From positions 62,001 through 126,000 of the forward strand of contig NZ_FNFN01000005.1 of NCBI RefSeq assembly GCF_900101045.1: 64,000 nucleotides of DNA, written 5' to 3'. The position numbers and the translations under genes were made by a program. Positions 6,982 through 15,707 of this stretch are shown here, in pieces. This stretch comes from Nocardioides sp. YR527 (GTDB lineage: Bacteria; Actinomycetota; Actinomycetes; Propionibacteriales; Nocardioidaceae). Every line of letters starts with the position of its first letter. The first letter of the stretch is position 1. Below the pieces are notes generated by a model that did no database searches, had not been told where the DNA came from, and saw only the letters and a program-made list of their open reading frames with translations.

Positions 6982-8673
6982 ATGGAGCGCGACAAGCCCG
7001 TCATCGTGCTGGTCGGCAACGAGCATGCCGCCGTCATCGAGCAGGAGTTCAAGGCACGGTACGACCGTGACTACCGGATCGAGCCGGTGGTGGGTTTCGC
7101 TGCGGGTCTCGACCGGACACGCGCACTGGTGGCCGAGGGCGCGCAGATCGCGATGATCGCCGCCGAGCACGTGCTCGACGAGGGCACCTCGATCGAGTTC
7201 CTGCGCCAGGTGCCGGCCGTCGTGGCGACGGCGCGCCGTGTCGCGCTGGTCTCGTGGGAGGACTTCTCCGATGCTCTCGACGACCTGCGTGCCGCGGCGC
7301 TCGAGCGCGAGATGGACACCTACGTCCTCATCCCGCGCGGCCCGCGGGACGAGGAGTTCCACACGGCGCTGATCGAGCTGCTCTCGGAGTGGGGCTGGTC
7401 GGTGGGCAGGCCCCTGGTGACCGTGACCGACGTCGTGGCCGAGCCGGGCGACCGCGACGCGGCGGCGGTCCGGGACCTGCTGGAACGGATGGGCTTCCCG
7501 CATCGCTCGCTCGAGCCGGGTGACGACGAGGCCCAGGATCTCGTCGAGGCCGCGGGCCCGGGCGCGCGGCTGCCTCTGGTCCGTACCTTCACGGGTCGCG
7601 TGGTCTCCGGAGCGACGGCGGCGACGGCCGCCGAGGCCATCTACGGCGGGTTCGACGAGATCCCTGAAGGAGTGATCGCCGACGTCGCCATCGTGGGCGG
7701 CGGGCCGGCGGGCCTCGCGGCCGCCGTCTACGCGGCGTCGGAAGGCTTGGCGACGGTCGTCGTGGAGCGCGACGCGATCGGTGGCCAGGCAGGGTCGAGC
7801 TCGATGATCCGCAACTACCTCGGCTTCCCGCGCGGCATCTCGGGCATGCGCCTGGCCCAACGGTCCCGCATCCAGGCCAGCCGGTTCGGCGCGCGCTTCT
7901 TCACCGGGCGTCCGGCGACCGCGATCGAGCCCGGCCCGGTCGACGAACCCGAGCACCAGCACGTGCACGTGCGCGGCGCGCAGTTCTGCGCCCGTACGGT
8001 CGTGCTCGCGATGGGCGTGACCTATCGGCGGCTCGGGGTGCCCGCCGTGGACGACCTGGTGGGGGCGGGCGTCTACTACGGCGCCGCGACGTCGATGGCG
8101 CGCGAGATGCAGGGCCGCGACGTCTTCGTGATCGGCGGGGGCAACTCGGCCGGGCAGGCGGCCATCCACCTCGCCAAGTTCGCGAGCACGGTGACGATCC
8201 TGGTCCGGCGACACGACCTCGCGGAGACCATGTCGGCCTATCTGGTGCGTGAGATCGACGCGACGTCGAACATCGAGGTCCGGCCCCGCACCGTCGTCGC
8301 CGACGGCGGTGGCGACGGCCGGCTGGAGTGGCTGCGACTGGAGACCCTGGAGACCGGCGAGGACACCAAGACGTCCGCCGACGGCCTCTTCTGCTTGCTC
8401 GGCGCGGAACCCGACTGCTCGTGGCTGGCGGAGGGGGTGGCGCTCGACGAGGACGGGTTCGTCCTGACCGGCCGCGACGTGCCTCGCGACGCGTGGGTCG
8501 ACGGGAACCCGCCGGCGAGTCTGGAGACGACGGTGCCGGGCGTCTTCGCCGTCGGAGACGTGCGCGCCGGGTCCATGAAGCGGGTCGCCTCCGCGAGCGG
8601 CGAGGGGGCATCGGTGCTCCCGCTGGTGCACGCCCACCTGGCGCAGCTGCGCGCCCGGGAGTTCGGCGCGTGA
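6982..8673 (+). CDS. Thioredoxin reductase-like FAD oxidoreductase with degenerate receiver domain, no redox CxxC
   Basis: A 563-aa protein from ATG 6982. Residues 1-125 resemble a receiver domain, but the usual phospho-Asp stretch reads IAMIAAEHVLDEGTSIEFL, without the aspartate. Residues 140-225 look like a thioredoxin/glutaredoxin-fold domain. The remainder is a TrxB-type flavoprotein: FAD loop VAIVGGGPAGLAAAVYA, GGQAG at 267-271, NADPH loop VFVIGGGNSAGQAA near 385, and FAVGDVRAG near the end. Where TrxB has CATC just before the NADPH loop, this protein has GAAT (367-370). Disulfide reduction is therefore unlikely; an NADPH-flavin oxidoreductase role is an inference. Confidence 0.88.
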   Translation: MERDKPVIVLVGNEHAAVIEQEFKARYDRDYRIEPVVGFAAGLDRTRALVAEGAQIAMIAAEHVLDEGTSIEFLRQVPAVVATARRVALVSWEDFSDALDDLRAAALEREMDTYVLIPRGPRDEEFHTALIELLSEWGWSVGRPLVTVTDVVAEPGDRDAAAVRDLLERMGFPHRSLEPGDDEAQDLVEAAGPGARLPLVRTFTGRVVSGATAATAAEAIYGGFDEIPEGVIADVAIVGGGPAGLAAAVYAASEGLATVVVERDAIGGQAGSSSMIRNYLGFPRGISGMRLAQRSRIQASRFGARFFTGRPATAIEPGPVDEPEHQHVHVRGAQFCARTVVLAMGVTYRRLGVPAVDDLVGAGVYYGAATSMAREMQGRDVFVIGGGNSAGQAAIHLAKFASTVTILVRRHDLAETMSAYLVREIDATSNIEVRPRTVVADGGGDGRLEWLRLETLETGEDTKTSADGLFCLLGAEPDCSWLAEGVALDEDGFVLTGRDVPRDAWVDGNPPASLETTVPGVFAVGDVRAGSMKRVASASGEGASVLPLVHAHLAQLRAREFGA

Positions 8674-8695
8674 GCCCTGGGACGGTGGGCGAACC

Positions 8696-9349
8696 CTAGA
8701 TGTGGCCCGCACTGATCGGCGGCTGAGACTCTCTCGCGCACGGGCCGCCGAACACGTCCGCCATCCGGGCGGCGATGGCGGCCCGCGCGCGACTCCGGGC
8801 ACCGTCGTCCTGGTCGAGGAGCAGGCGCGCTGCGAGCCCCTGGGTCAGGGCGAACGACGCCTCCCCCTCGAGGACGCTGTCGATGTCGGGGGTGACCTCA
8901 CCACACTCCATCCCATTCCCGACCGCCTGGGTGATCCGGTCGCGGAACCGCCGGTCGAAGGCACGCTGGTGCTCGGCCAGGGCCGGATTGTCGAGCGCGA
9001 GCCCCGCGAAGGCGTGCCGGAGATAGGTCTCGTCGCGGTGGGCGGGGCTCAGCGGAAGCAGCTCCAGCAACCCTGTGCCCAGCATGTGCTCGATGCGGGC
9101 GTGGTCGCGCTCTGCCCGGGCGATGGCCGCATCGACGCGAACCTCGATGTCGCTCAACAGGCGACTCAGGGTGTCCGCGAGCAGAGACTCCTTGGAGTCG
9201 TAGTAGTGCTGCACGAGACCGACGGAGACGCCCGCGGCTTTCGCGGTTCCGGCAACGGTCACCGAGCCGAGCCCGGAGGCGAGAGCGAGCTCGCGCACGC
9301 CTGTGGTGATCTGGGCACGTCGGCCGTCGTGGTCCGCGGTTCTGGGCAT
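8696..9349 (-). CDS. TetR/AcrR-family transcriptional regulator
   Basis: A 217-aa protein. The N-terminal helix-turn-helix is clear: GLGSVTVAGTAKAAGVSVGL followed by VQHYYDSKESLLADTL, the canonical TetR recognition helix and start of helix 4. The C-terminal part is an all-helical ligand domain with a W-less BetI-like pattern. It is divergent from the serine hydrolase at 9394 with only 44 bp between start codons. That gap is AT-rich and contains a loose dyad (gataacaat at 9359 and gttattgtc at 9382), so it probably represses itself and the hydrolase. The ligand is unknown. Confidence 0.92.
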   Translation of the reverse strand: MPRTADHDGRRAQITTGVRELALASGLGSVTVAGTAKAAGVSVGLVQHYYDSKESLLADTLSRLLSDIEVRVDAAIARAERDHARIEHMLGTGLLELLPLSPAHRDETYLRHAFAGLALDNPALAEHQRAFDRRFRDRITQAVGNGMECGEVTPDIDSVLEGEASFALTQGLAARLLLDQDDGARSRARAAIAARMADVFGGPCARESQPPISAGHI

Positions 9350-9358
9350 AAATCGAAT

Positions 9359-9390
9359 GATAACAATATGGTGATACGGTTATTGTCGGC
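9359..9390. promoter_or_regulatory. Candidate TetR operator in divergent promoter
   Basis: The short gap between the tetR and serine hydrolase starts is much more AT-rich than its flanks. Its ends, gataacaat and gttattgtc, form an imperfect inverted repeat. Position suggests the binding site of the adjacent TetR protein. Confidence 0.35.
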
Positions 9391-9393
9391 GGC

Positions 9394-10821
9394 ATGGACA
9401 TCTCTCGACTTCTGACAAGTGCTGTCGCCGCCCCTGTGGTTGTGATCAGCGTGATCGCCTCGCCGGCGTCGGCGGAGGATCCAGCGAAGGCGGACGCCGC
9501 TGTCGAGGCGTACGTCGAGGAGTGGCGCGAAGCCAACGGAGTGCCAGGTGCGGCAGTCGCGGTCGTCGACGGCGACGAGGTGCGGACCTACCTCTCTGGC
9601 GAGGACGGCGACGGTGACCCAGTCTCGACCGAGACCCCGTTCCTGGTGGGCTCGGTCGCCAAGACCTTCACCAGCGCGCTCGTTCTCGGCCTGGTCGAGG
9701 ACGGCCGGATCCGGCTCGACGATCCGGTGAACCGGCATCTGACCTGGCTGGACGCGCCGACGATGACCGTACGCCAGCTGCTGACCCATACGACCGGCTA
9801 CACCGCCGGTGACGGGCTCGCGGTCTCGGAGCGGTTCGACAACGAACCCGGTGCGCTGCGCCGGGCGGCCGCCGACCTCGAGCACCACGGCACGCCGGGG
9901 GAGTACGCCTACAACAGTGCCGACTACCTCGTCCTGGGGGCTCTGCTCGAGGAGATCACGGGCAGCTCGTTCGCGGCCGTCGCTCAGGAGGACCTCTTCG
10001 AGCCGCTCGGCATGACCGACACGGCCGCCGACGCGGACGGTGCCTCGACGCTCGCTCCGGGTCACCGCCACTGGTGGGCGTGGACGCGGTCCTACGACCC
10101 CGGCTTCGACGAGTCCGGTGCGCCTTACGGGTACGTCATCTCGACGCTCGACGACCTGGTCACGTACGCCCGCGCGCAGCTCGCGGGTCAGGTGCTGCCG
10201 CGCGGCATCGCGGGCGAGGCGTGGAGCATTCAGGAGGTCACCGGGCCGGGGAGGGGTTACGGCTACGGCTGGAGCATCGATGGTGGTGATCACCGTCGCG
10301 TCCACCACACCGGTGCCACCCCCGGCTACTTCGCCCACCTCTCCCTGATCCCGGGCGAGGATCGGGCCGTCGTCGTCCTGGCCAACTCCTACGCGGAGAA
10401 GCGTGCGCCGAGTCTGAGTGCGGCGGCCGCGGACATCGACGAGATCTTTGGCGGGGGGTCCGCGACGGTCAGGGCGGGCGACCCACTGCTGTCCGCGATG
10501 CCGTGGCTCCTGGCCGGGCTCCTCCCGATCGGCCTGATGCTCACGCTGGTCGCGCGCCACCTTCCGGCCTCGCCGCGGCTCAGATGGGTGTGCGCGGTGA
10601 TAGCTGGGGCGGCCGCGGTGGGCCTGGCGCTGCTGCCGAGGCTGCTGGGCGGGACGCTCGGGTTCGCGATCAGCTGGCTGCCCGACCTCGCCATCGCTGT
10701 CGTGGCAGGCAGCGTGATGTTCCTGCTCGCGGCCGTATCGTGGGCTATCCGCCCGACAAGAGATGCCGGAACACCTCGACGATCCGGTCAGCATCCGCCT
10801 CGGACGTACGCCAGTTGCTGA
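9394..10821 (+). CDS. Secreted serine hydrolase, class C beta-lactamase/DD-peptidase fold, with membrane tail
   Basis: A 475-aa protein. Residues 1-27 are a signal peptide ending in ASPASA-E. The penicillin-binding fold shows SVAK (Ser87, Lys90), the YNS motif starting at Tyr173 in YAYNSADYLVLG, and HHTGATPGY near residue 306. It may act as an esterase, peptidase or beta-lactamase on cell-wall or exogenous substrates. Three hydrophobic helices follow (about 370-390, 398-420 and 428-450), anchoring it in the membrane. Its last 77 bases overlap the end of the convergent decarboxylase gene. It is probably controlled by the divergent TetR gene. Confidence 0.88.
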   Translation: MDISRLLTSAVAAPVVVISVIASPASAEDPAKADAAVEAYVEEWREANGVPGAAVAVVDGDEVRTYLSGEDGDGDPVSTETPFLVGSVAKTFTSALVLGLVEDGRIRLDDPVNRHLTWLDAPTMTVRQLLTHTTGYTAGDGLAVSERFDNEPGALRRAAADLEHHGTPGEYAYNSADYLVLGALLEEITGSSFAAVAQEDLFEPLGMTDTAADADGASTLAPGHRHWWAWTRSYDPGFDESGAPYGYVISTLDDLVTYARAQLAGQVLPRGIAGEAWSIQEVTGPGRGYGYGWSIDGGDHRRVHHTGATPGYFAHLSLIPGEDRAVVVLANSYAEKRAPSLSAAAADIDEIFGGGSATVRAGDPLLSAMPWLLAGLLPIGLMLTLVARHLPASPRLRWVCAVIAGAAAVGLALLPRLLGGTLGFAISWLPDLAIAVVAGSVMFLLAAVSWAIRPTRDAGTPRRSGQHPPRTYASC

Positions 10822-12121
10822 ACGCCAGCCGCAGGGCGGGCGTGCCGTGGTGGACGGTGGGGGTCAGGAAGGTCACCCCGGTCTCGGCGATGCGCCGGGC
10901 GAGGTCCGCGGGGTCGCCGGGGACCTTCAGGCAGACGATGTTGAGCCGGACCGGTGCGAGCAGCTCGACGCCGGTGATCTCGGCCAGCTGCTGCCCGACC
11001 CGGCGGGCGAGGGCGATGGTGCGCTCGACGATCTCGCGGTGACCGTCGCGGCCGTAGGCGCACAGGGTGAACCAGGCGGGCAGGGCGCGCAGCCGCCGTG
11101 AGCTCTCCGGGGTGAGATGGACGAAGTCGGGGTCCGTGCCGGGGACGCCGATGTAGGCCGAGGTGTTGCCGAAGACGCGGGCCTGAAGCTCATGGTGGCG
11201 GGAGAGCTGGAGGCCTGAGTCGTAGGGGACGTTGAGCCACTTGTGCAGGTCGACGCAGACCGAGTCGGCGCGGCCGAGACCTGCCACGAGGTGGGCGTGC
11301 GAGGGCGAGAGGGCTGCGAAGGCTCCGAAGGCGCCATCGACGTGCAGCCAGAACGGGAACTCCTCGCGGAGGTCGGCGATCGCGTCGAGGTCGTCGAAGT
11401 CGCCGGTGTTCACGGTGCCGGCATTGGCCACCACGATCGCGGGTCGGCCGTCCTGATCGCGCAGGGCGGCGCGCAACGCGTCGACGTCGATCGCGTCCCG
11501 GCCGGGGAGGAGCGCGACCGGGTGGAGGCTGTCCCTGCCCAGGCCGAGCACGGAGAGCGCCTTGGAGACGGTGGAGTGGGCAGCGCCCGACAGCACGACG
11601 ACCGGACCGAGCGCCGCGACGCCCTGGGTCGAGACCGAGACGCCGAGCCGGTCCCCGATCCACTCGCGCGCCAGCGCCAGGCCGGTCAGGTTCGACATCG
11701 TCGCCCCGGTGACGAACGCGCCGGTGAAGTCGTCAGGTAGGTGGAGCAGGTCCCGGATCCAGCGCACCGACTCCCGCTCCAGAGAGCTGGCGGCGGAGTC
11801 CTGGACCGTGATCGTGTTCTGGTCGAAGACCGAGGTCAGCCAGTCGCCCGCGACCGCAGCCGGGGTCGCCCCGCCGGTGACGAAGCCCAGGTAGCGCGGG
11901 CCGGCACTCGCCGAGAGCCCCGGCGCCCAGCGGGTCTCGAAGCGGCGGAGGGCGGCCGCGCCGCCGATGCCCTGGGTCGGAAGCGGCTCGGCGTCCGCCG
12001 GCCGGGCCGTGGAGGTGACCGGCCGGTCGTCTAGTCCGCCGAGGATGTCGTGTGCGTAGTCCTGGACCGCGTCGAGGAGGTCGGGCATCCCGTCGAGGTC
12101 CGCGTAGAGCCGTGGGTCCAT
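10745..12121 (-). CDS. Pyridoxal-phosphate-dependent amino-acid decarboxylase (group II)
   Basis: A 458-aa PLP enzyme from ATG 12119-12121 (MDPRLYADLDG); an ATG six codons upstream is less likely. It has the group II decarboxylase pattern: TSVFDQNTITVQDSAASSLE, GAFVTGATMSNLTGLALARE, AGTVNTGDFDDL, the cofactor aspartate in LHVDGAFGAF, and the Schiff-base lysine in VDLHKWLNVPYDSG. The family includes aromatic-L-amino-acid, glutamate and related decarboxylases; the substrate cannot be assigned. It lies 19 bases after the response regulator gene and on the same strand, so it may be the end of that operon. Its 3' end overlaps the serine hydrolase gene. Confidence 0.9.
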   Translation of the reverse strand: MDPRLYADLDGMPDLLDAVQDYAHDILGGLDDRPVTSTARPADAEPLPTQGIGGAAALRRFETRWAPGLSASAGPRYLGFVTGGATPAAVAGDWLTSVFDQNTITVQDSAASSLERESVRWIRDLLHLPDDFTGAFVTGATMSNLTGLALAREWIGDRLGVSVSTQGVAALGPVVVLSGAAHSTVSKALSVLGLGRDSLHPVALLPGRDAIDVDALRAALRDQDGRPAIVVANAGTVNTGDFDDLDAIADLREEFPFWLHVDGAFGAFAALSPSHAHLVAGLGRADSVCVDLHKWLNVPYDSGLQLSRHHELQARVFGNTSAYIGVPGTDPDFVHLTPESSRRLRALPAWFTLCAYGRDGHREIVERTIALARRVGQQLAEITGVELLAPVRLNIVCLKVPGDPADLARRIAETGVTFLTPTVHHGTPALRLAFSNWRTSEADADRIVEVFRHLLSGG

Positions 12122-12140
12122 CCTTGGACGGTAAGGCATC

Positions 12141-12803
12141 TCAGGGCTCGATGAGACCTGCTCTGATGGCGTACCTGGTCACCTGGGTGCGATCGCGGAG
12201 TCCCAGCTTGGCGAGGATGTTCTCGCGGTGCCGCTCGACGGTCTTGTAGGAGATCGTCAGCTCGCGGGCGATCTCGCGGGTCGAGTGGCCCTCGGCGATG
12301 AGCTTGAGCACCTCGTCCTCGCGCTCGGTCAGCACCGTGCGCGGCAGGCTCTCGCCGCGGTTGAGACGGTCGAGGTAGTCGCGGACCAGCGCGCTCATCG
12401 CGCCGGGGTAGACGAAGGCCTGGCCGCTCATCGCGGTGCGGCACGCCTTGACCAGGTCCTCGTCGGCGACCGACTTGAGGACGTACCCGCTGGCACCGAC
12501 CTTGAGCGCCTCGAAGAAGTACTGCTCGTTGTCGTGCATCGAGAGCATCAGCATCTTCGGAGGCGTACGCATCCGGGCGATCGTGCGCGCGGCCTGCAGC
12601 CCGGTCATCCGGGGCATGGCGACGTCGAGGATCACCAGATCGACCTCGACGTCGCGCAGCGCGGCGACGGCCTCGGCCCCGTCGGCGGCCTCGGCGACCA
12701 CCTCGAGGTCCGGCTCGGCGTCGAGGATGAGGCGGACCCCGCGGCGGACCAGGGTGTGGTCGTCGGCCAGCAGGATCCGGATCTTCGCAGGCGTGGGAGT
12801 CAC
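12141..12803 (-). CDS. NarL/LuxR-family response regulator
   Basis: A 220-aa two-component regulator starting at GTG 12801-12803 (VTPTPAKIRILLADDH). The receiver has the acidic pair DD near residue 14, phospho-acceptor Asp in VDLVILDVAMPRMTG and lysine in GYVLKSV. The C-terminal LuxR helix-turn-helix reads LTEREDEVLKLIAEGHSTRE then ISYKTVERHRENILAKLGLR. The open frame continues upstream over the kinase gene, but that part is not coding. Its start overlaps the kinase stop by four bases (GTGA), so the pair is translationally coupled and cognate. Confidence 0.95.
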   Translation of the reverse strand: MTPTPAKIRILLADDHTLVRRGVRLILDAEPDLEVVAEAADGAEAVAALRDVEVDLVILDVAMPRMTGLQAARTIARMRTPPKMLMLSMHDNEQYFFEALKVGASGYVLKSVADEDLVKACRTAMSGQAFVYPGAMSALVRDYLDRLNRGESLPRTVLTEREDEVLKLIAEGHSTREIARELTISYKTVERHRENILAKLGLRDRTQVTRYAIRAGLIEP

Positions 12804-13747
12804 AGCGGCACCTCCAGGCGGACGGTGGTGCCGCGGCCGGGCGTGCTGGTCACGCTCAGGTCGGCACCGACGAGCAGGGCCCGCTCCCGCATGCCGCTGA
12901 TCCCGGCACCGGCCACCAGGGCGGCGCTGCCGCGGCCGTCGTCGGAGACGGTGAGGACGACCTTGTCGCCGACCTTGCACAAGGAGAGCTCGGCGGTGGC
13001 GGCGTGGGCGTGGCGTACGACGTTGGTGAGCGCCTCCTGGGCGACCCGGTAGATCACCAGCTCGCGGTCCTGGGGCAGCTCGGGAAGCCCGCGGCCGATG
13101 GTGCGGCGTACGGTCGTACGGCCCAGGGCGCCGACGTCGGTGGCCAGCGAGGCCAGGGCGGCGTGCAGGCCGAGGTCCTCGAGCACGCCCGGCCGCAGCT
13201 GCCGGGCCACGCGGCGTACGTCGTCGATGCCGGTGCGCGCGGACTCGCGGACGGCGGCGAGCTCGGGGCGCACCGCCTCGGGCACCTGTCGCTCCAGCCC
13301 CTTGAGCCCCAGGAGTACGACGGTGAGCGACTGACCCACCTCGTCGTGGAGCTCCTGGGCGATCCGATGGCGCTCCGCCTCCTGCGCGGCGAGCGCCTTG
13401 GCGTTGCTGGTGCTCCGCTCGGTCTCCAGCCGGTCGAGCATCGCGTTGTAGCTGGCCACCAGACGGGCGCCCGCGCCCTTGCCCTCGGTCGTCAGGCGCT
13501 GGTCGGGGGAGAGGTGGTCGACCGAGTCCATGGTGCGGATCACGCGGTCGATCGGCGCCAGGCTGCGCAGCAGCAGGAGCGCGTTGAGGGTCGCCATCAC
13601 GGCCAGCCCGACCGCCAGGATCACCGCCTCCGAGGCCAGGACGCGCTCCGAGACCCGGGCCGGGGACAGCGCCAGGACCAGGGTGCCGACGCAGAAGACC
13701 GTCCCGTTCGTCAGGCACACCCGCCAGTAGAGGGGTAGATGGCTCAT
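12800..13747 (-). CDS. Sensor histidine kinase (NarX/DesK type)
   Basis: A 315-aa membrane kinase. Two hydrophobic segments (about 8-30 and 37-60) leave almost no extracellular loop, so it may sense within the membrane or cytoplasm. A HAMP-like linker (RSLAPIDRVIRTMDSVDHL) follows. The HisKA_3 dimerisation box is ERHRIAQELHDEVGQSLTVV with the phospho-His in ELHDE. The ATPase domain has VAQEALTNVVRHAHA (N box) and DDGRGS (G box). It is paired with the overlapping response regulator. It is divergent from the transporter at 13850, a possible target. Confidence 0.94.
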   Translation of the reverse strand: MSHLPLYWRVCLTNGTVFCVGTLVLALSPARVSERVLASEAVILAVGLAVMATLNALLLLRSLAPIDRVIRTMDSVDHLSPDQRLTTEGKGAGARLVASYNAMLDRLETERSTSNAKALAAQEAERHRIAQELHDEVGQSLTVVLLGLKGLERQVPEAVRPELAAVRESARTGIDDVRRVARQLRPGVLEDLGLHAALASLATDVGALGRTTVRRTIGRGLPELPQDRELVIYRVAQEALTNVVRHAHAATAELSLCKVGDKVVLTVSDDGRGSAALVAGAGISGMRERALLVGADLSVTSTPGRGTTVRLEVPL

Positions 13748-13849
13748 ACCGACAACCCTGACATGCTCTCTGGCCTGGACTTATGGGTGGCAGCACCCAT
13801 TCGGATCCTGAGCGTGGTCGCGGAGAGTCGTTGGTATGGAGCTCAACGC

Positions 13850-15136
13850 ATGATCGTGTACGCAGCGGTGGCCGTCTTCATCGTCACCTACGGCCTCATC
13901 GCCACCGAGCGCGTCCACCGCGTCGCCGCCGCCCTGGGTGGCGTCGCCGCGATGGTCGCGCTCGGGATCATCAACGCCGAGTCGGCCTTCTTCAGTCATG
14001 AGACCGGGGTCGACTGGGACGTCATCTTCCTGCTCTTCGGGATGATGGTGATCGTCGGTGTCCTCAAACAGACGGGCCTGTTCGAGTTCCTCGCGCTGTG
14101 GGCGGTCAAGCACTCCGGCGGCCGTCCGGCGCGGCTGGCGACGCTGCTGATCCTGGTCACCGCTGCGCTCTCGCCGATCCTCGACAACGTGACCACCGTG
14201 CTGCTCGTCACGCCGGTGACCCTGTCGGTCTGCGAGCGGCTGGGCCTACGCCCGATGCCCTACCTGATCTCACTCATCCTGGCCGCCAACGTCGGCGGCA
14301 CCTCGACCCTGATCGCCGACCCGCCCAACATCATCGTGGCCAGCCGGGCCAACCTGACCTTCGACGACTTCCTGATCCACTCCCTGCCGCTGTGCCTGAT
14401 CCTGCTGGTCGTGCTGATCGGTCTGGTCCGCGTGCTCTTCCGGCGTGAGTTCCGTGGCCGGGTCGATCTGGACGGCCTGATCGAGCCGCCCGCCTCGGCG
14501 ATCCCGGACCGTGGGCTGCTCTACCGCTGCCTGGCCGTCCTGGCCCTGGTGATGCTCGCCTTCGGCCTGCACACCGAGCTCCACCTGGATCCGTCCATGG
14601 TCGCGATGCTCGGCGCCGGCGTGATGGTGGTCGTCTCCCGGACGCAGACCGAGGCGTTCCTCGAGGAGGTCGAGTGGTCGACGCTGGCCTTCTTCATGGC
14701 GCTGTTCGTGCTGGTCGGTGGCCTGGTCGAGGTCGGTGTGATCGGCTCGCTCGGGACGTACGCCGCCGAGCTGATGGGCGACAACGAGCTCGCCGGGGTG
14801 ACCGGGCTGATGATCGGCTCGGCCGTCGTGGGCGGCTTCGTCGACAACATCCCCTACACCGCGGCGATGGTGCCGATCGTGGAGGAGATGGTCGCCTCGA
14901 CGCCGTCCTCGGGCGCCGACAGCCCGCTGTGGTGGGCCCTCGTCTTCGGCGCCGACCTCGGTGGCAACACGACCGCCGTCGCCGCCGGCGCCAACGTGGT
15001 GGTGCTCGGCCTCGCTGCCAAGGCCGGCCATCCGATCAGCTTCTGGAAGTTCACCAGGTACGGCATCGTGGTGACGATCGTGACCCTCGCCGTCGCCTGG
15101 GTCTACGTCGCGCTGCGCTACTTCGTGCTCGCCTGA
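13850..15136 (+). CDS. ArsB/NhaD-family (SLC13/IT superfamily) transporter
   Basis: A 428-aa integral membrane protein from ATG 13850, supported by GGAG about nine bases upstream; an ATG at 13739 would overlap the divergent kinase start. It has 10-12 hydrophobic helices and two related halves. Typical ion-transporter motifs are LSPILDNVTTVLLVTPVTL, GGTSTLIADPPNIIVAS in the first half and GGFVDNIPYTAAMVPIV, GADLGGNTTAVAAGANVVVL in the second. Such proteins (arsenite/antiporter, NhaD, P-protein) exchange anions or Na+/H+; specificity cannot be told. No ars genes accompany it. Confidence 0.9.
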   Translation: MIVYAAVAVFIVTYGLIATERVHRVAAALGGVAAMVALGIINAESAFFSHETGVDWDVIFLLFGMMVIVGVLKQTGLFEFLALWAVKHSGGRPARLATLLILVTAALSPILDNVTTVLLVTPVTLSVCERLGLRPMPYLISLILAANVGGTSTLIADPPNIIVASRANLTFDDFLIHSLPLCLILLVVLIGLVRVLFRREFRGRVDLDGLIEPPASAIPDRGLLYRCLAVLALVMLAFGLHTELHLDPSMVAMLGAGVMVVVSRTQTEAFLEEVEWSTLAFFMALFVLVGGLVEVGVIGSLGTYAAELMGDNELAGVTGLMIGSAVVGGFVDNIPYTAAMVPIVEEMVASTPSSGADSPLWWALVFGADLGGNTTAVAAGANVVVLGLAAKAGHPISFWKFTRYGIVVTIVTLAVAWVYVALRYFVLA

Positions 15137-15669
15137 CGTTCGCGATAGGCCGCGACCGCGTTGCGGTTGGTGCAGGTCGGCGAGCAGTAGCGCTTGGAGC
15201 GGTTGCGGGAGAGGTCGACGACCACGCCGGCACAACCGTCGTCGGCGCAGATCGAGAGCCGGGACAGCTCGCCCGCTCGGATGACGTCGACCATCGCCAT
15301 CGCGGTCTCGACCGCGATCCGCGTGGCCAGCGGAGCATCGGGCTCGGTGGCGTGGATGTGCCAGTCGTAGGTCGTGTGGCGGACCAGCTGAGGTGTCGCG
15401 CGGTGCTCGGCGAGCATCTCGTTGGTCAGCCGCACGGCCTCGTCGCGCTCGGCGGTGAGCAGATCGCGCAGCCGGACGCGGAGGTCGCGGACCTCGTCGA
15501 GCTCGGCGCGGTCGCGGTCGTGCCGCCCCGTGAAGTCGTACGTCACGAAGAACTCGTCGAGGGCCGCCACGGTGGCCAGCTCGTCGACCGAGCCGGGGGA
15601 GAGCGCAAGGGTGTTCGCCAGCTCGGCTGCCGCCCGGAGGCTTACGTCCGTGTCATGGGTGAAAACCAT
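15118..15669 (-). CDS. CGNR zinc-finger / ABATE-domain transcriptional regulator
   Basis: A 183-aa protein. The N-terminal 120 residues are the ABATE-like domain (AAELANTLALSPGSVDELA...LRDLLTA). The C-terminal finger reads ICADDGCAGVVVDLSRNRSKRYC then SPTCTNRNAVAAYRER, with two Cys pairs; the family's CGNR tetrad is CTNR here. These proteins are probable DNA-binding regulators with a stress-related ligand domain. Its 3' end overlaps the transporter gene by 19 bases in convergent orientation. It is divergent from the EamA gene at 15708 with 38 bp between starts, so that exporter is its likely target. Confidence 0.9.
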   Translation of the reverse strand: MVFTHDTDVSLRAAAELANTLALSPGSVDELATVAALDEFFVTYDFTGRHDRDRAELDEVRDLRVRLRDLLTAERDEAVRLTNEMLAEHRATPQLVRHTTYDWHIHATEPDAPLATRIAVETAMAMVDVIRAGELSRLSICADDGCAGVVVDLSRNRSKRYCSPTCTNRNAVAAYRERQASTK

Positions 15670-15707
15670 GTTGACACATTACCGCGTCGGTGGGATTGTC
15701 ATGTGCC

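Noticed and set aside
12141..13796. A 551-aa reading of the response regulator frame
   Set aside because: The upstream 330 codons read through the kinase gene in the wrong frame; the real start is the GTG at 12801-12803 directly before VTPTPAKIRILLADDH.
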